A DNA stretch of 64,000 nt from Abiotrophia sp938010525 (GCF_938010525.1 NZ_CALLVK010000021.1:186001-250000); one strand, 5' to 3'; numbered from the stretch's first letter, positions 25,256 to 33,928 are shown. The notes: a model not told the origin generated them from the letters alone. Program-made: numbers and translations.

Positions 25256-26725
25256 CTATATTCCTCCTTCCAAGATACTGCGAATTAATTGGATATCTTT
25301 TTCTATCAAGACAGGACTAATGATTATGACAGGCTGGGTTATAAATCCCGGCACTGTTCGTACCGTAGAAATCACCACATCCACCTGGTCTAGTATTTCG
25401 GCCTGCCGTTCTAATTGCCGTGTTCCCATAGTAGCCACCACTTCCAAAGTGGGAAAGAGATGCTTAAGGCGAATCTTGAGCAGTTCTGAGGTTCCAATGC
25501 CTGTAGAACAAATAAGTAGCACACGGTTTATATCTGGATGCTTCAGTTTAAATTTCTCAAAATATAGGGTTAAGTAGCCCATTTCAGCTTCATTAATAAG
25601 GGGATTACCCGGTATGTCACGGCTCAACCGTTCTGTGATTTGCTTGATACGTTCGAAAGTTGCCTGGAACTCTACCTTGACCTCTTCCAACATGCTGTTG
25701 CCTACTTTGATCCCCGTTTTGAGTCGATGAATCATGGGTAGTATATGATAATAGAGGTCGTTATAAAGACTAGAGTAGAATTTGTTTTCTCTATTAAACT
25801 GCTCAAGAGAAAAGAAATTCAAAATATAATACTCTGTCATGAGTGCTGCTAGGCTTTGGTCAAACTGGCTAGTGGAACGTTCCTTTAAGTTAATGGCATA
25901 GATGTTTTGGAAGAGAAAATAAACTTCTAATTCATGTAACTCTTGATGCAGAAACTGCTCCATATGACCAATAATTTGGTGGGACAAATTCACTAAAGCT
26001 TGGTTATCTTGCATTAATCCTTCCTCTTCTGTTGTTAAGGGGGATTGACTTTTTAGAAAACTGACATTCCCTTCTCTATATCGCTTCATCACCATATAGA
26101 GATGCGAGTATAAATTCACATCATAAGGATAAGAAATAGCTTGTCCTAATTCGGTCTCGATATAAGTCAGTTGACTCATAATAAAATGATGATCAAAAGA
26201 ACTTACTTCGTGCTCAGCATTATTCATATAGGCGCTTTTATTTTGCTGTATAAATAAGGTGTTGATGGCTATTCTAACCTGTTGTTCACTACCTTCAACT
26301 CTTACTTTTTGTCCTTCTACAACCAGTTTAAGCTGAAAGGCCGCTAGCGTATCCTCCATTTTTCGGCAATGGCGTTCAACTGTACTTTTACTCATGTAAT
26401 CAATTGACATGATACTAGTCAAATCTAGACGGTAAGGATACTTAAAGAGTAGGCGCAATAATCGATTGGTCTCATCACTGTCGCCCTCGAAAAGTTGCGT
26501 CCAATCTTTATCGAGGTAATAACTGCTGAGTTTGTAGCCCTTGCCTGTCTCTGCTAGAATAATTGGTTCTTGATATTGGCTAATCGCCACCTCATTTATT
26601 TTTTTAACCATTCGATAAACGGTCTTAGATGATACAGACATATGCTTGGATAAATCAGATGCGGACACGTAGTCATCGAAATTCAAAGCCTTCAAGACCG
26701 ACTCTTCTTTCAAACTGAATGTCAT
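25256..26725 (-). CDS. PRD-containing transcription activator of the PTS operon
   Basis: A 489-residue regulator. It begins with a winged-helix region (VSASDLSKHMSVSSKTVYRMVKKI), followed by a second HTH-like Mga-type segment, two PTS-regulation domains (residues about 180-400) and a C-terminal EIIB-like domain with the cysteine in LLICSTGIGTSELL. A terminal EIIA-like domain found in full-length MtlR/ManR proteins is missing; that role may be taken by the EIIA gene next door. The ATG at 26725 follows AGAGGTG. As first gene it probably controls its own operon, activated when the sugar drains phosphate from the PTS. Confidence 0.87.
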   Translation of the reverse strand: MTFSLKEESVLKALNFDDYVSASDLSKHMSVSSKTVYRMVKKINEVAISQYQEPIILAETGKGYKLSSYYLDKDWTQLFEGDSDETNRLLRLLFKYPYRLDLTSIMSIDYMSKSTVERHCRKMEDTLAAFQLKLVVEGQKVRVEGSEQQVRIAINTLFIQQNKSAYMNNAEHEVSSFDHHFIMSQLTYIETELGQAISYPYDVNLYSHLYMVMKRYREGNVSFLKSQSPLTTEEEGLMQDNQALVNLSHQIIGHMEQFLHQELHELEVYFLFQNIYAINLKERSTSQFDQSLAALMTEYYILNFFSLEQFNRENKFYSSLYNDLYYHILPMIHRLKTGIKVGNSMLEEVKVEFQATFERIKQITERLSRDIPGNPLINEAEMGYLTLYFEKFKLKHPDINRVLLICSTGIGTSELLKIRLKHLFPTLEVVATMGTRQLERQAEILDQVDVVISTVRTVPGFITQPVIIISPVLIEKDIQLIRSILEGGI

Positions 26726-26745
26726 ACTTGTCACCTCTTATCTTT

Positions 26746-26778
26746 ATTATAGTTAAGATACTGCATTTTTTACGTCAA
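26746..26778 (-). promoter_or_regulatory. Possible operon promoter with over-long spacer
   Basis: Consensus TATAAT (26746-26751) on the minus strand with TTGACG (26773-26778) 21 nt upstream. A spacer this long would make a weak promoter in need of an activator such as the PRD protein it precedes. Confidence 0.4.
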
Positions 26779-26916
26779 TCACTGTCTTTAGGACGAGCCA
26801 CTCTGCTAGTATTGGGACTGGAAGGTGGCCTTATCTATAGACAACCTTTGAAATTTATTAACCAAAATGTCCTTAGTCTCCTCTCTTTTCCTAGTAGTCT
26901 TCAACTTTTCTCTATG

Positions 26917-26953
26917 TAAAAAGCCCCCGACAGCTATAAGGCTGCCGGGGGCT
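26917..26953 (-). terminator. Terminator of the galactitol-type PTS operon
   Basis: 13-bp GC-rich stem agcccccgacagc (26922-26934) / gctgccgggggct (26941-26953), one mismatch, with T5 on the minus strand, 24 nt after the aldolase stop. Confidence 0.92.
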
Positions 26954-26976
26954 GGTGCCCGCCACCTACTAGTGGG

Positions 26977-27777
26977 CTATTTTTCTAGTAGTTCCCAACG
27001 TGGGGTTACTTTGAAGAAGTCAGCTAGGGCATGTAATTGGCTATCGCTAATGCCATCTTGATGTGGCAAGTGAGCGATGCTGAGGTAGACCTTGGCTGCC
27101 TTGTTGACGGTCTCAATGAGGCCAAAGCAGTCCGCAATGCTTGAGCCAGTGGCTAAGATGCCATGATAAGCCCAGACGACGATGCGACTGTTCTTGAGCT
27201 TGGCTGCTGTCGCCTGACCAATGGCTTCGGTCCCGCAGACCATCCAAGGCACGACCCCGATACCATCCGGGAAGACAATCAAGCACTCGGTAATCATACG
27301 CCAGAGGGTCTGAGTGAAGGCTTGGTCTGTCTGATCCAGGATAAAGCTGAGGGCAGATACTTCTGTCGCATGGTTGTGGAGGACAATTCGATGATGAGGA
27401 TCCACCGCCAGTCGGGTGCTATGGCTGAGTAGGTGCATATAAATCTCTGATGTTGGTTTATTGTCCCCTTCGAAGCCCCAGACAATGGCGTAACCATTGG
27501 GCTCTACTCGAATCACACCCAAAGTCTCCGTCAGGGAATCCCGTACCCGGCGAAATTCTGAGCCTGACGCTGTAATCAGGACATGACGACCTACCATATT
27601 CTCCGGCACATGTTCCAAGGGAACAAAACGTGGGGATGCCACTTGATCAACTTGTGTGAGTTGCTTTTCAGTCAGAATAGCGGAGATATTGCCCCCATTC
27701 TTCTCATCCCAACCCATAGACCACATAACGTGTGTAATATCAGCAAATTCCGCAACGATGGTGCTGTTTTGGAACAT
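26977..27777 (-). CDS. Rhamnulose-1-phosphate aldolase-like class II aldolase (RhaD type)
   Basis: A 266-residue zinc aldolase of the class II aldolase/adducin fold. MWSMGWDEKNGGNIS at residues about 19-33, LHNHATEV (zinc histidines) and YHGILATG, PHQDGISD are close to RhaD, which splits L-rhamnulose-1-phosphate into dihydroxyacetone phosphate and L-lactaldehyde. Its ATG is 3 nt after the EIIC stop. No rhamnose isomerase or kinase is encoded nearby; the partners are galactitol-type PTS proteins, so the substrate is probably a ketose-1-phosphate made by that PTS. The sugar is not known. Confidence 0.85.
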   Translation of the reverse strand: MFQNSTIVAEFADITHVMWSMGWDEKNGGNISAILTEKQLTQVDQVASPRFVPLEHVPENMVGRHVLITASGSEFRRVRDSLTETLGVIRVEPNGYAIVWGFEGDNKPTSEIYMHLLSHSTRLAVDPHHRIVLHNHATEVSALSFILDQTDQAFTQTLWRMITECLIVFPDGIGVVPWMVCGTEAIGQATAAKLKNSRIVVWAYHGILATGSSIADCFGLIETVNKAAKVYLSIAHLPHQDGISDSQLHALADFFKVTPRWELLEK

Positions 27778-27780
27778 CTT

Positions 27781-29133
27781 CTATTCACCTGCCTCTTCCA
27801 TTTTTTTGTTGTAGGCCATACGTGCACGGTAGAGCACATAGAAGAGGCCAGCCCATAAGACGAAGAGTAGGATGCTGACAATATTGCCAGACAAACCAGT
27901 AGATAAGAGATAACGGAAATCAGGACCTTCAAAGGTTGACCAAGACAAGAGCTTGCCAGCTTCTACTACCGCAGCCCCTGTTTCATTAGCCAAACGGGTA
28001 ATATAAGTAGCGAAGAAAGTTGCCCCATAGAGGAAGAGCGGTGCAGACACCACCCCATGGAAGATCATCCGCGCCAAGTTCCCGTTGGTTAGGAGCAAGG
28101 CCCCTACAACGAAGGACAAGTTGATAATCCCCGCAAATGGTAAGACGATGTTACCAGGTAAGATAACAGACATAATCAAGAGCACTGGGATGGTAATAAT
28201 CACGGCTACCCATAGCTCGTTACGCCCTGCCAAGATAGGCCAGTCCAAACCGATGAAGACTTCACGGTCGCTAAATTTAGTCCGCATAAACTCAGAGATG
28301 GCTTCAGATACAGGCGATAGGGCTTGAGAGAAGAGCTTAGAAATCATCGGGAAGAGGGTCATAGCGGTCGCCGCTTGGACGGCTAACTTGAGGGAACCGG
28401 ATAAGCCATAACCAGCTGCCAAGCCCAAGACGAAACCAATGATGGCCCCCATAACGGAGTTTTCGCCAAAAATCCCGATTTTTTCCTTAAGAGCATCGGC
28501 ATCCATTGGCTTGTTGAAGAAAGGAATCTTCTTCAGCAACTCATCAATTGGATAGAGAATAACGGAGATTAAGACAATAAAGTGCGGCACGGTTACCCCT
28601 GGAATCCCGGTCAAACGTTCCACTTCAGGTCCGTACATATCGCCCGCCTTGAGCTCGAAAATAATTTGAATCGTGGCTGCGACAAAGCCCATGATGACAT
28701 TGCCGGTAATATAAGAAACCATAACGGCGGTAAAGATTTTACCCCAGACATTCCACATGTCCACGTTGACGGTCTTGGTTTGTTTGAGCATCAGCATGAC
28801 AATGTTGACCCCAATGGTCAGTGGGAACATGAGAAAGGCATATGGCCAAGCCCAAGAGATGGCCGCCATACCAGGCCAGCCCCCGTCTACGGCTGGCAAG
28901 GAGAAGCCTGTTCTCGTAGCCATAGAGGCAGCTGCATCCCCCATAGAGGTCATCATGTAACCAATCAATAGCCCCATCCCAGAGAAGGCTACCCCTAAGG
29001 TCAGCGCTGAGTGGAAAGCCTCGGAGAATTTCATCTTCATAAGAAGACCGATAATCAACATTAAGAGGGGAACAAAAACGGCTGCTCCCAAATCATTTAA
29101 GACATAATTAACAACTGTTTGTAAGATATCCAT
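27781..29133 (-). CDS. PTS galactitol-family EIIC permease
   Basis: A 450-residue membrane protein with about ten helices. FVPLLMLIIGLLMKM, GVAFSGMGLLIGYM, MTLFPMISKLFSQALSP and FIGLDWPILAGRNELW are characteristic of the GatC/SgcC family. It transports a polyol or ketose and works with the EIIB and EIIA encoded upstream. AGGAGG precedes the ATG. The operon order is antiterminator, EIIA, EIIB, EIIC, aldolase. Confidence 0.92.
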   Translation of the reverse strand: MDILQTVVNYVLNDLGAAVFVPLLMLIIGLLMKMKFSEAFHSALTLGVAFSGMGLLIGYMMTSMGDAAASMATRTGFSLPAVDGGWPGMAAISWAWPYAFLMFPLTIGVNIVMLMLKQTKTVNVDMWNVWGKIFTAVMVSYITGNVIMGFVAATIQIIFELKAGDMYGPEVERLTGIPGVTVPHFIVLISVILYPIDELLKKIPFFNKPMDADALKEKIGIFGENSVMGAIIGFVLGLAAGYGLSGSLKLAVQAATAMTLFPMISKLFSQALSPVSEAISEFMRTKFSDREVFIGLDWPILAGRNELWVAVIITIPVLLIMSVILPGNIVLPFAGIINLSFVVGALLLTNGNLARMIFHGVVSAPLFLYGATFFATYITRLANETGAAVVEAGKLLSWSTFEGPDFRYLLSTGLSGNIVSILLFVLWAGLFYVLYRARMAYNKKMEEAGE

Positions 29134-29183
29134 GTGTCATTCCTCCTTGATTCACACGGTCGTCGTTGCTAGGAAGCTAGGTC

Positions 29184-29462
29184 CTAGGCCTTTAAGAAAT
29201 CAATTATCTTTTGTAATTCAGCATCTTGCCCCATACCTGTCAGGAAGGCAATGCCGTTAAAGGTTGGGATGTCGATTTGATCCTTAGTTTTAACGATGGA
29301 GACATAGGCATCCGCATCTTTGACATGATGTTTGAGTGATTTAATATCCACTGCTTCGACTTGAGCAGGTACGCCCTTGCCTTTGAGCAACTTATCTAAC
29401 TTGGACGCTACTGTTTGAGAGGTCGCAACCCCAGAACCACAGGCAACAATAATCTTTTTCAT
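29184..29462 (-). CDS. PTS galactitol-family EIIB
   Basis: A 92-residue EIIB with the phospho-cysteine in IIVACGSGVATSQ, close to the N-terminus, as in GatB/SgcB. Start at 29462 (MKKIIVACG) follows AAGGA; a TTG two codons earlier is not needed. It is 51 nt ahead of the EIIC gene. Confidence 0.93.
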   Translation of the reverse strand: MKKIIVACGSGVATSQTVASKLDKLLKGKGVPAQVEAVDIKSLKHHVKDADAYVSIVKTKDQIDIPTFNGIAFLTGMGQDAELQKIIDFLKA

Positions 29463-29477
29463 AATCAATCATCCTTT

Positions 29478-29939
29478 CTAATGGCTTAATAAGTCTACAA
29501 TTGCTTCTGGCGACTGGGCAGCTTCTAGTTTGGCTACCAAGTCCCCCTGGCTTAAAAGTGCCATGAGCTCTGCTAGGAGATCCACCTGAGCCTTGGCTTC
29601 TTTTATGCCCAAAATCATGATATAACGCGGATAAATTATCAAATCATCGGTCCCCATCTGGATAAAAGGCATTACCGGCTCTACCAGACGGTAAAAGGCG
29701 ATAAAGGGACGTTTGACATGTTCAACATAGGTATGGGGAATAGCCACTGTCACATGTTCCAAGGCCAATCCTGTCGGGAACTCTGCCTCGCGCTCCGCCA
29801 AAGCCTGACCGAAGCTATCGGCCACATAGCCCAAGTCTTGCAACTTGGCAGCCTGGTGGGCGAAGAAGAGGGCTTGGTCTGTCTCCTCACACGCCAAATC
29901 AATCAATTCCGACTGAATTAAACTTGCTACAACCCCCAT
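29478..29939 (-). CDS. PTS galactitol/fructose-type EIIA
   Basis: A 153-residue EIIA-2 domain protein; the phospho-histidine is in EHVTVAIPHTYVEHVKRP at about residue 80. The ATG at 29939 lies 5 nt after the stop of the antiterminator gene, with its AAGGAAG site inside that gene's end, so translation is coupled. Confidence 0.9.
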   Translation of the reverse strand: MGVVASLIQSELIDLACEETDQALFFAHQAAKLQDLGYVADSFGQALAEREAEFPTGLALEHVTVAIPHTYVEHVKRPFIAFYRLVEPVMPFIQMGTDDLIIYPRYIMILGIKEAKAQVDLLAELMALLSQGDLVAKLEAAQSPEAIVDLLSH

Positions 29940-29944
29940 TCGGG

Positions 29945-30796
29945 TCACTTCCTTCCTAGAATACGTACAAGGTGCAATAAGAGATAAAAATCTTCATCCT
30001 GGCCAAAGCTTAGATTGAATTCCTCTTGCAGGGTCTCCTTAAGGGCCTTTACTAAGTCCCATTCCCGGGGAAAGACGCCTGCAGTCGTCTCTAAGACAGT
30101 CTCGATTTTTTGTGGTGAGACGGCCTCTTGGCCTGGCTGATGGCTTAGGGTCCGAATCAGGAAGTAGCGGATATGGACCACGAAGCGCCCATAGTCAGGT
30201 GACTCCTTATCAAGGGGCTCTCCCGTCTGAGTCTCAATCACTTGAATCAAACGATTAAGGATTTCGCTCAGTTCTACTACATTATGGAAGCCCGCCTGAT
30301 CAATCTGGCCATTGACCAAATGCAAGGTCAGGAAGGAAACCTCTTCCTGGGCCAGTCGAAGTTGATACTTGGCATTGACCTGACCAATGGCCTCGGCCGC
30401 CGCCTGATACTCATCCGGATAAAGATAATGGAGCTGGTACTGGAAAGGGTCGTAATCGTCCCCTTCATTAGGCTCCCGGTCCAAGGCATATTGCAAATGT
30501 TTAGCAATGGTGAAAATGAAGGTTTCCATCAAGGATTTCTTCAAACAGGCCTCGGCGATGACGGTAATGTCTTGCGCTAGTTCGAACACCCATGGTTCCA
30601 GTTCCTTAATTAAGCCTAGCAACTGTTCCTGCCGGTAACTAGACGCTAAACTAAAGACCCTGGTCACAGCAGTTGGGTCAATGGTGTCCCCTTTTTTCTT
30701 GCCAAACCCTACACCTTTCCCTAATGCTACCAATTCCGCCCCATCATCTCTGGCGACTAAGACAGCATTTTGGTTGAGTGATTGAATGACTTTCAC
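29945..30796 (-). CDS. LicT/SacY-type transcriptional antiterminator
   Basis: A 283-residue BglG-family RNA-binding regulator. The N-terminal CAT domain reads VKVIQSLNQNAVLV and GKGVGFGKKKGD; two PRD domains follow with conserved histidines (AKHLQYAL, LTLHLVNG, HIRYFL, LHLVR). When its PRDs carry the right phosphorylation it binds a RAT hairpin in the leader and prevents termination. Such a RAT/terminator pair lies directly upstream (30817-30876), so the protein controls its own operon. The start is a GTG at 30796 with GGGGAGG upstream; an earlier in-frame start at 30829 lies within the terminator and is rejected. Confidence 0.93.
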   Translation of the reverse strand: MKVIQSLNQNAVLVARDDGAELVALGKGVGFGKKKGDTIDPTAVTRVFSLASSYRQEQLLGLIKELEPWVFELAQDITVIAEACLKKSLMETFIFTIAKHLQYALDREPNEGDDYDPFQYQLHYLYPDEYQAAAEAIGQVNAKYQLRLAQEEVSFLTLHLVNGQIDQAGFHNVVELSEILNRLIQVIETQTGEPLDKESPDYGRFVVHIRYFLIRTLSHQPGQEAVSPQKIETVLETTAGVFPREWDLVKALKETLQEEFNLSFGQDEDFYLLLHLVRILGRK

Positions 30797-30816
30797 TGCG
30801 CACCTCCCCTTTCGAC

Positions 30817-30858
30817 AAAAAATAGGCACAACTCTCCCTATATGGGAAAGTTATGCCT
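30817..30858 (-). terminator. Leader terminator controlled by the antiterminator
   Basis: Hairpin of about 15 bp with two mismatches (arms at 30824-30838 and 30844-30858) followed on the minus strand by T6. It lies between the promoter and the regulator gene, so it is an attenuator. Confidence 0.88.
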
Positions 30859-30876
30859 AATCTAATAGTTACACCA
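30848..30876 (-). promoter_or_regulatory. RAT antiterminator site
   Basis: The minus-strand RNA reads GGTGTAACTATTAGATTAGG then CATAACTT, close to the LicT-class RAT consensus (GG-TTGTTACTG-N-CAGGCAAAACC). Its 3' half overlaps the 5' arm of the leader terminator, so the two structures are mutually exclusive. Confidence 0.78.
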
Positions 30877-30888
30877 CTTATTATCTAC

Positions 30889-30917
30889 ATTATAATGTAT
30901 GCGCTACCTAAATTCAA
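30889..30917 (-). promoter_or_regulatory. Promoter of the galactitol-type PTS operon
   Basis: On the minus strand TTGAAT (30912-30917), 17-nt spacer, consensus TATAAT (30889-30894), just ahead of the RAT site. Confidence 0.8.
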
Positions 30918-31006
30918 GGGTATTTTCTTTACAAATCCATCTTTTTGCCTACAATATTCAGAACTGGTTCCAGCAAAAGCCCTTTGTTAAGCCATTCTTA
31001 AAAGCA

Positions 31007-31034
31007 AAACTGAGACCTAAACAGGTCTCAGTTT
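31007..31034 (-). terminator. Terminator of the amidohydrolase gene
   Basis: Perfect 12-bp stem aaactgagacct (31007-31018) / aggtctcagttt (31023-31034), loop aaac, 9 nt after the stop codon. Confidence 0.85.
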
Positions 31035-31042
31035 CTATGTTC

Positions 31043-32665
31043 TTAATAAACTTGCTGACCGGCCAAATAGGTGGCGGTCACTTTGACTTGTCGCCAGTCC
31101 TTGACGCTTCGCAAATCATGGGACAGGACAACTAGGTCTGCCCACATACCAGCTTCCACTCCCCCAATATCGGTTCGACTTAAGGCCTTAGCTGCCCCAA
31201 GTGTATGGGCATAGAGGGACTCTTCGAGTGTCAAGCGTTGTTCTGGCATCAAGCCTTGAGGCGGTAGCCCATCCCAGGTCTGGCGATGGACTGCGTAATG
31301 CAGGCTCTCCAATGGTGTTACATTGACCACTACGGGCGTGTCGGTTCCAAAGGCCAGAGTTGCGCCTTGCTTCAAGAATTCCTTAAAAGGAAACATGTGC
31401 TTAGCACGTTCAGGTCCTACTTCTTCATCCAAGCTATCATAGCCCACCATCAGATGGCTTGGTTGTACCGAAACCACTAGCTGCTCTTGGGCCACTAGGT
31501 CTAAATCGTCCCAATCCATTACTTCTAGGTGCTCAATAGTGTGGAATTTTCCCAGACTGAGAGGGAATTTGGCTAGGGCTTCTTTGTAATAGGTCAAGGT
31601 CAACTCAATGGCCCGGTCACCAATGGCATGGATCCGCATCGGCCAATCTTCTTGGCTGGCAGCTAAGATAAAGTCATGCTGGGTCTCAATCGGGATTAAG
31701 GGCCCGCCCACATCTCCCGGGTAATAGGGTTCCGGATACTCTGACTTGAGATAGGCTGTATGAGAAGAAGTCACGCCGTCAAAAAACTGCTTGACCCCGC
31801 CCATTTGTAGCCAAGGGCCACGATAGCGCTGATAGAGTTGACGCAGAGGCTCACGATTGGCTCGCATAGCTGGGAAAAAGCTAAGACGCAGAGGAACCTG
31901 GGCTAGGGCGCGTTCATAGAGTTCCGGATAGACCATATCATCAGGACTCTCACCCGTAATGGCGACATCCCCTACCGCCGTTACCCCCATAGCATGAAGG
32001 TGACGACTAAAATCTTGCATTGCTAGAACTGCTTCTTCATGGAAGCGTCGGAAGACCTCCGTCTGATAGTAGACTGCGGCAGCTTCTAGGAAAGTTCCCG
32101 TTAATTGGCCATCTGCCTCATCAACTAGAGCCTGGCCTGACAGGGTCACAACATTATCAGGATTCAAGCCCAAGGCCTCCAAAGCCGCGGTATTGAGCCA
32201 AATAGAGTGGGCATCGCCGGACAAGAGCATAGTCGGCTCCGAACAGTAACGATCAAGCATACGACGATGGGGTTGCTGAGACGGTTGAAACTCGCTAGCA
32301 TACCAACCAATGCCTAAGCGCCAACCCTGGCGCAGAGGTAGCTCCTGGGCCTGGCGCGCGACTATTTCGGGCGTCGCGCCCCCTACTTGCCCCAAAATGC
32401 CCGCTTGAATCAAGCTAGAAGGATAGAAGTGGACATGCGCATCAATAAAGCCAGGCAGCAACATTTGCTGACCTAGGTCCTTAAGTGGCAAGTGCTTGAG
32501 TGCTTCTGGCACTAAGCTATCAACATCAGCTTGGCTTGCCATAGTCACTTGCTTGTCTGGCTCATAGACAGCCGCAATTCGTTGGTCACGAATTTCCACA
32601 AGGGCTGGCCCGATGGTCCCCTTAGTCGGGTTATAGAGGGCCTGTGTCTTCAATAGATAGTGCAT
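31043..32665 (-). CDS. YtcJ-type metal-dependent amidohydrolase
   Basis: A 540-residue amidohydrolase-3 family enzyme with a TIM-barrel metal site: LPGFIDAHVHFYP (HxH) near residue 75, metal-ligand histidines in RIHAIGDRAIEL and HTIEHLEV, and FGTDTPVV near the end. Family members cleave amides or similar C-N bonds; the substrate is unknown. It lies 9 nt downstream of a PotD-like gene and probably shares its transcript, hinting at an amide or polyamine conjugate, which is only an inference. Confidence 0.85.
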   Translation of the reverse strand: MHYLLKTQALYNPTKGTIGPALVEIRDQRIAAVYEPDKQVTMASQADVDSLVPEALKHLPLKDLGQQMLLPGFIDAHVHFYPSSLIQAGILGQVGGATPEIVARQAQELPLRQGWRLGIGWYASEFQPSQQPHRRMLDRYCSEPTMLLSGDAHSIWLNTAALEALGLNPDNVVTLSGQALVDEADGQLTGTFLEAAAVYYQTEVFRRFHEEAVLAMQDFSRHLHAMGVTAVGDVAITGESPDDMVYPELYERALAQVPLRLSFFPAMRANREPLRQLYQRYRGPWLQMGGVKQFFDGVTSSHTAYLKSEYPEPYYPGDVGGPLIPIETQHDFILAASQEDWPMRIHAIGDRAIELTLTYYKEALAKFPLSLGKFHTIEHLEVMDWDDLDLVAQEQLVVSVQPSHLMVGYDSLDEEVGPERAKHMFPFKEFLKQGATLAFGTDTPVVVNVTPLESLHYAVHRQTWDGLPPQGLMPEQRLTLEESLYAHTLGAAKALSRTDIGGVEAGMWADLVVLSHDLRSVKDWRQVKVTATYLAGQQVY

Positions 32666-32674
32666 GATTTCCTC

Positions 32675-33757
32675 CTATAAGGCCATCTTGAAGCCTAAGA
32701 ATTGTTCGTTAAATTCCTTAATGATATCCGCCGGTAGGAACTCATAGTGTTCAAGTTGTTGCAAGATTTCAGCAGGCGGATTGAAGGCGGGGTTGTCCAG
32801 CGTCTCTTGCGGCAGTAAGGCCTTAGCCGACTCGTTTGGAGTGGCGTAACCTACATATTCTGCGTTTTTAGCGGCATTTTCTGGTCGTAGCATAAAGTTA
32901 ATGAAGGCATAGGCCCCGGCTTCATTTTTACTGGTGCTAGGAATAGCGAAATTATCTGTCCATACAGCCGAGCCGTCTTTTGGCAAGATATAAACAATAT
33001 TAGGATTGTCCGCTATGACACTAGCAGCATCGCCGGAATAACCCATGCCAATCGGCGCTTCGCCTAAGCGCATGAGGGGTTTGATTTCATCGGTCAAGAC
33101 TGCTCGAACATTAGGTGCCAGTGCCTTGAGGTAGGTACCGGCAATGGCTAACTCCCCTGGATCTTGGCTGTTAAGCGAATAGCCGCGCGCCTGCAAGGCC
33201 ATCCCCAAAGTCTCGCGATGGCCATCTAGGACTAGGATAGAATTCTTAAATTCTGGTTTCCATAAATCCGACCAATTCTCAATAGTGGCTGGGTCAACTT
33301 GCTCTGTATTGACCATGATCCCAAAGGTCCCCCAGAAATAAGGCAAGCTATACTGGTTACCTGGATCAAAAGCGTGATTGAGTAACCAAGGCGTTAGATG
33401 CTCTGTCCCTTCTAAGCGGCTATAATCTAGCGGTTTAAGTAAGTTTTGATTTTTAAGACGCGCAACAATCGACTCACTAGGAAAGACTAAATCATAGGGT
33501 GTTCCGCCTTGCTTAAGCTTGGCTTCCATAGCGTCATTGGAATCAAAGGTCTCGTAGATAACCCGATAATTAGTCTCTTCTTCAAAGGCAGTAATCAGTT
33601 CAGGGTCAATATAATCCCCCCAGTTAAAGATATAGAGGGGCTGACGCTCCACCCCTTGGGCGGTTGTTTGAAGGGACTGCTCCAAATGATGGCGTATCCC
33701 CCACAGGGCAGCCATTACCCCTACCAAAATTACTAATCCTTGTACCAAACGCCGCAC
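32675..33757 (-). CDS. PotD-like polyamine-binding protein
   Basis: A 360-residue extracellular substrate-binding protein of the spermidine/putrescine ABC family. An N-terminal hydrophobic anchor (residues about 6-20) without a lipobox cysteine is followed by YIFNWGDYIDPELI, YETFDSNDAMEAKL, YDLVFPSE and MGYSGDA, all PotD hallmarks. Streptococcal PotD proteins likewise have a simple anchor. The start is a GTG with AGGGGGAC upstream. The ATPase and permease genes (potABC) that normally precede potD are absent here, so this copy is an orphan or serves a transporter elsewhere. Confidence 0.85.
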   Translation of the reverse strand: MRRLVQGLVILVGVMAALWGIRHHLEQSLQTTAQGVERQPLYIFNWGDYIDPELITAFEEETNYRVIYETFDSNDAMEAKLKQGGTPYDLVFPSESIVARLKNQNLLKPLDYSRLEGTEHLTPWLLNHAFDPGNQYSLPYFWGTFGIMVNTEQVDPATIENWSDLWKPEFKNSILVLDGHRETLGMALQARGYSLNSQDPGELAIAGTYLKALAPNVRAVLTDEIKPLMRLGEAPIGMGYSGDAASVIADNPNIVYILPKDGSAVWTDNFAIPSTSKNEAGAYAFINFMLRPENAAKNAEYVGYATPNESAKALLPQETLDNPAFNPPAEILQQLEHYEFLPADIIKEFNEQFLGFKMAL

Positions 33758-33890
33758 TGCGCGTCCCCCTTTCTAAACCTGATTCATTCACTTCTTTCAT
33801 TCTATCATAGTCGCCACTCCGCTACTAGCCCTGTTTGCCGGTCTTAGTAGCGGAGGCCTTAAACGTTCGGCTTTTCCTAGCTAAGCTATC

Positions 33891-33923
33891 AAAAAAGGCG
33901 CCCTACCATTCAGTAGAGCACCT
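33891..33923 (-). terminator. Terminator of the MGT glycosyltransferase gene
   Basis: Stem of about 11 bp (aggcgccctac with gtagagcacct, two mismatches) followed by T6 on the minus strand. Confidence 0.75.
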
Positions 33924-33928
33924 GATAC

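Noticed and set aside
28085..28971. Plus-strand ORFs opposite the galactitol EIIC gene
   Set aside because: Antisense shadows of a clear membrane permease with biased codons.
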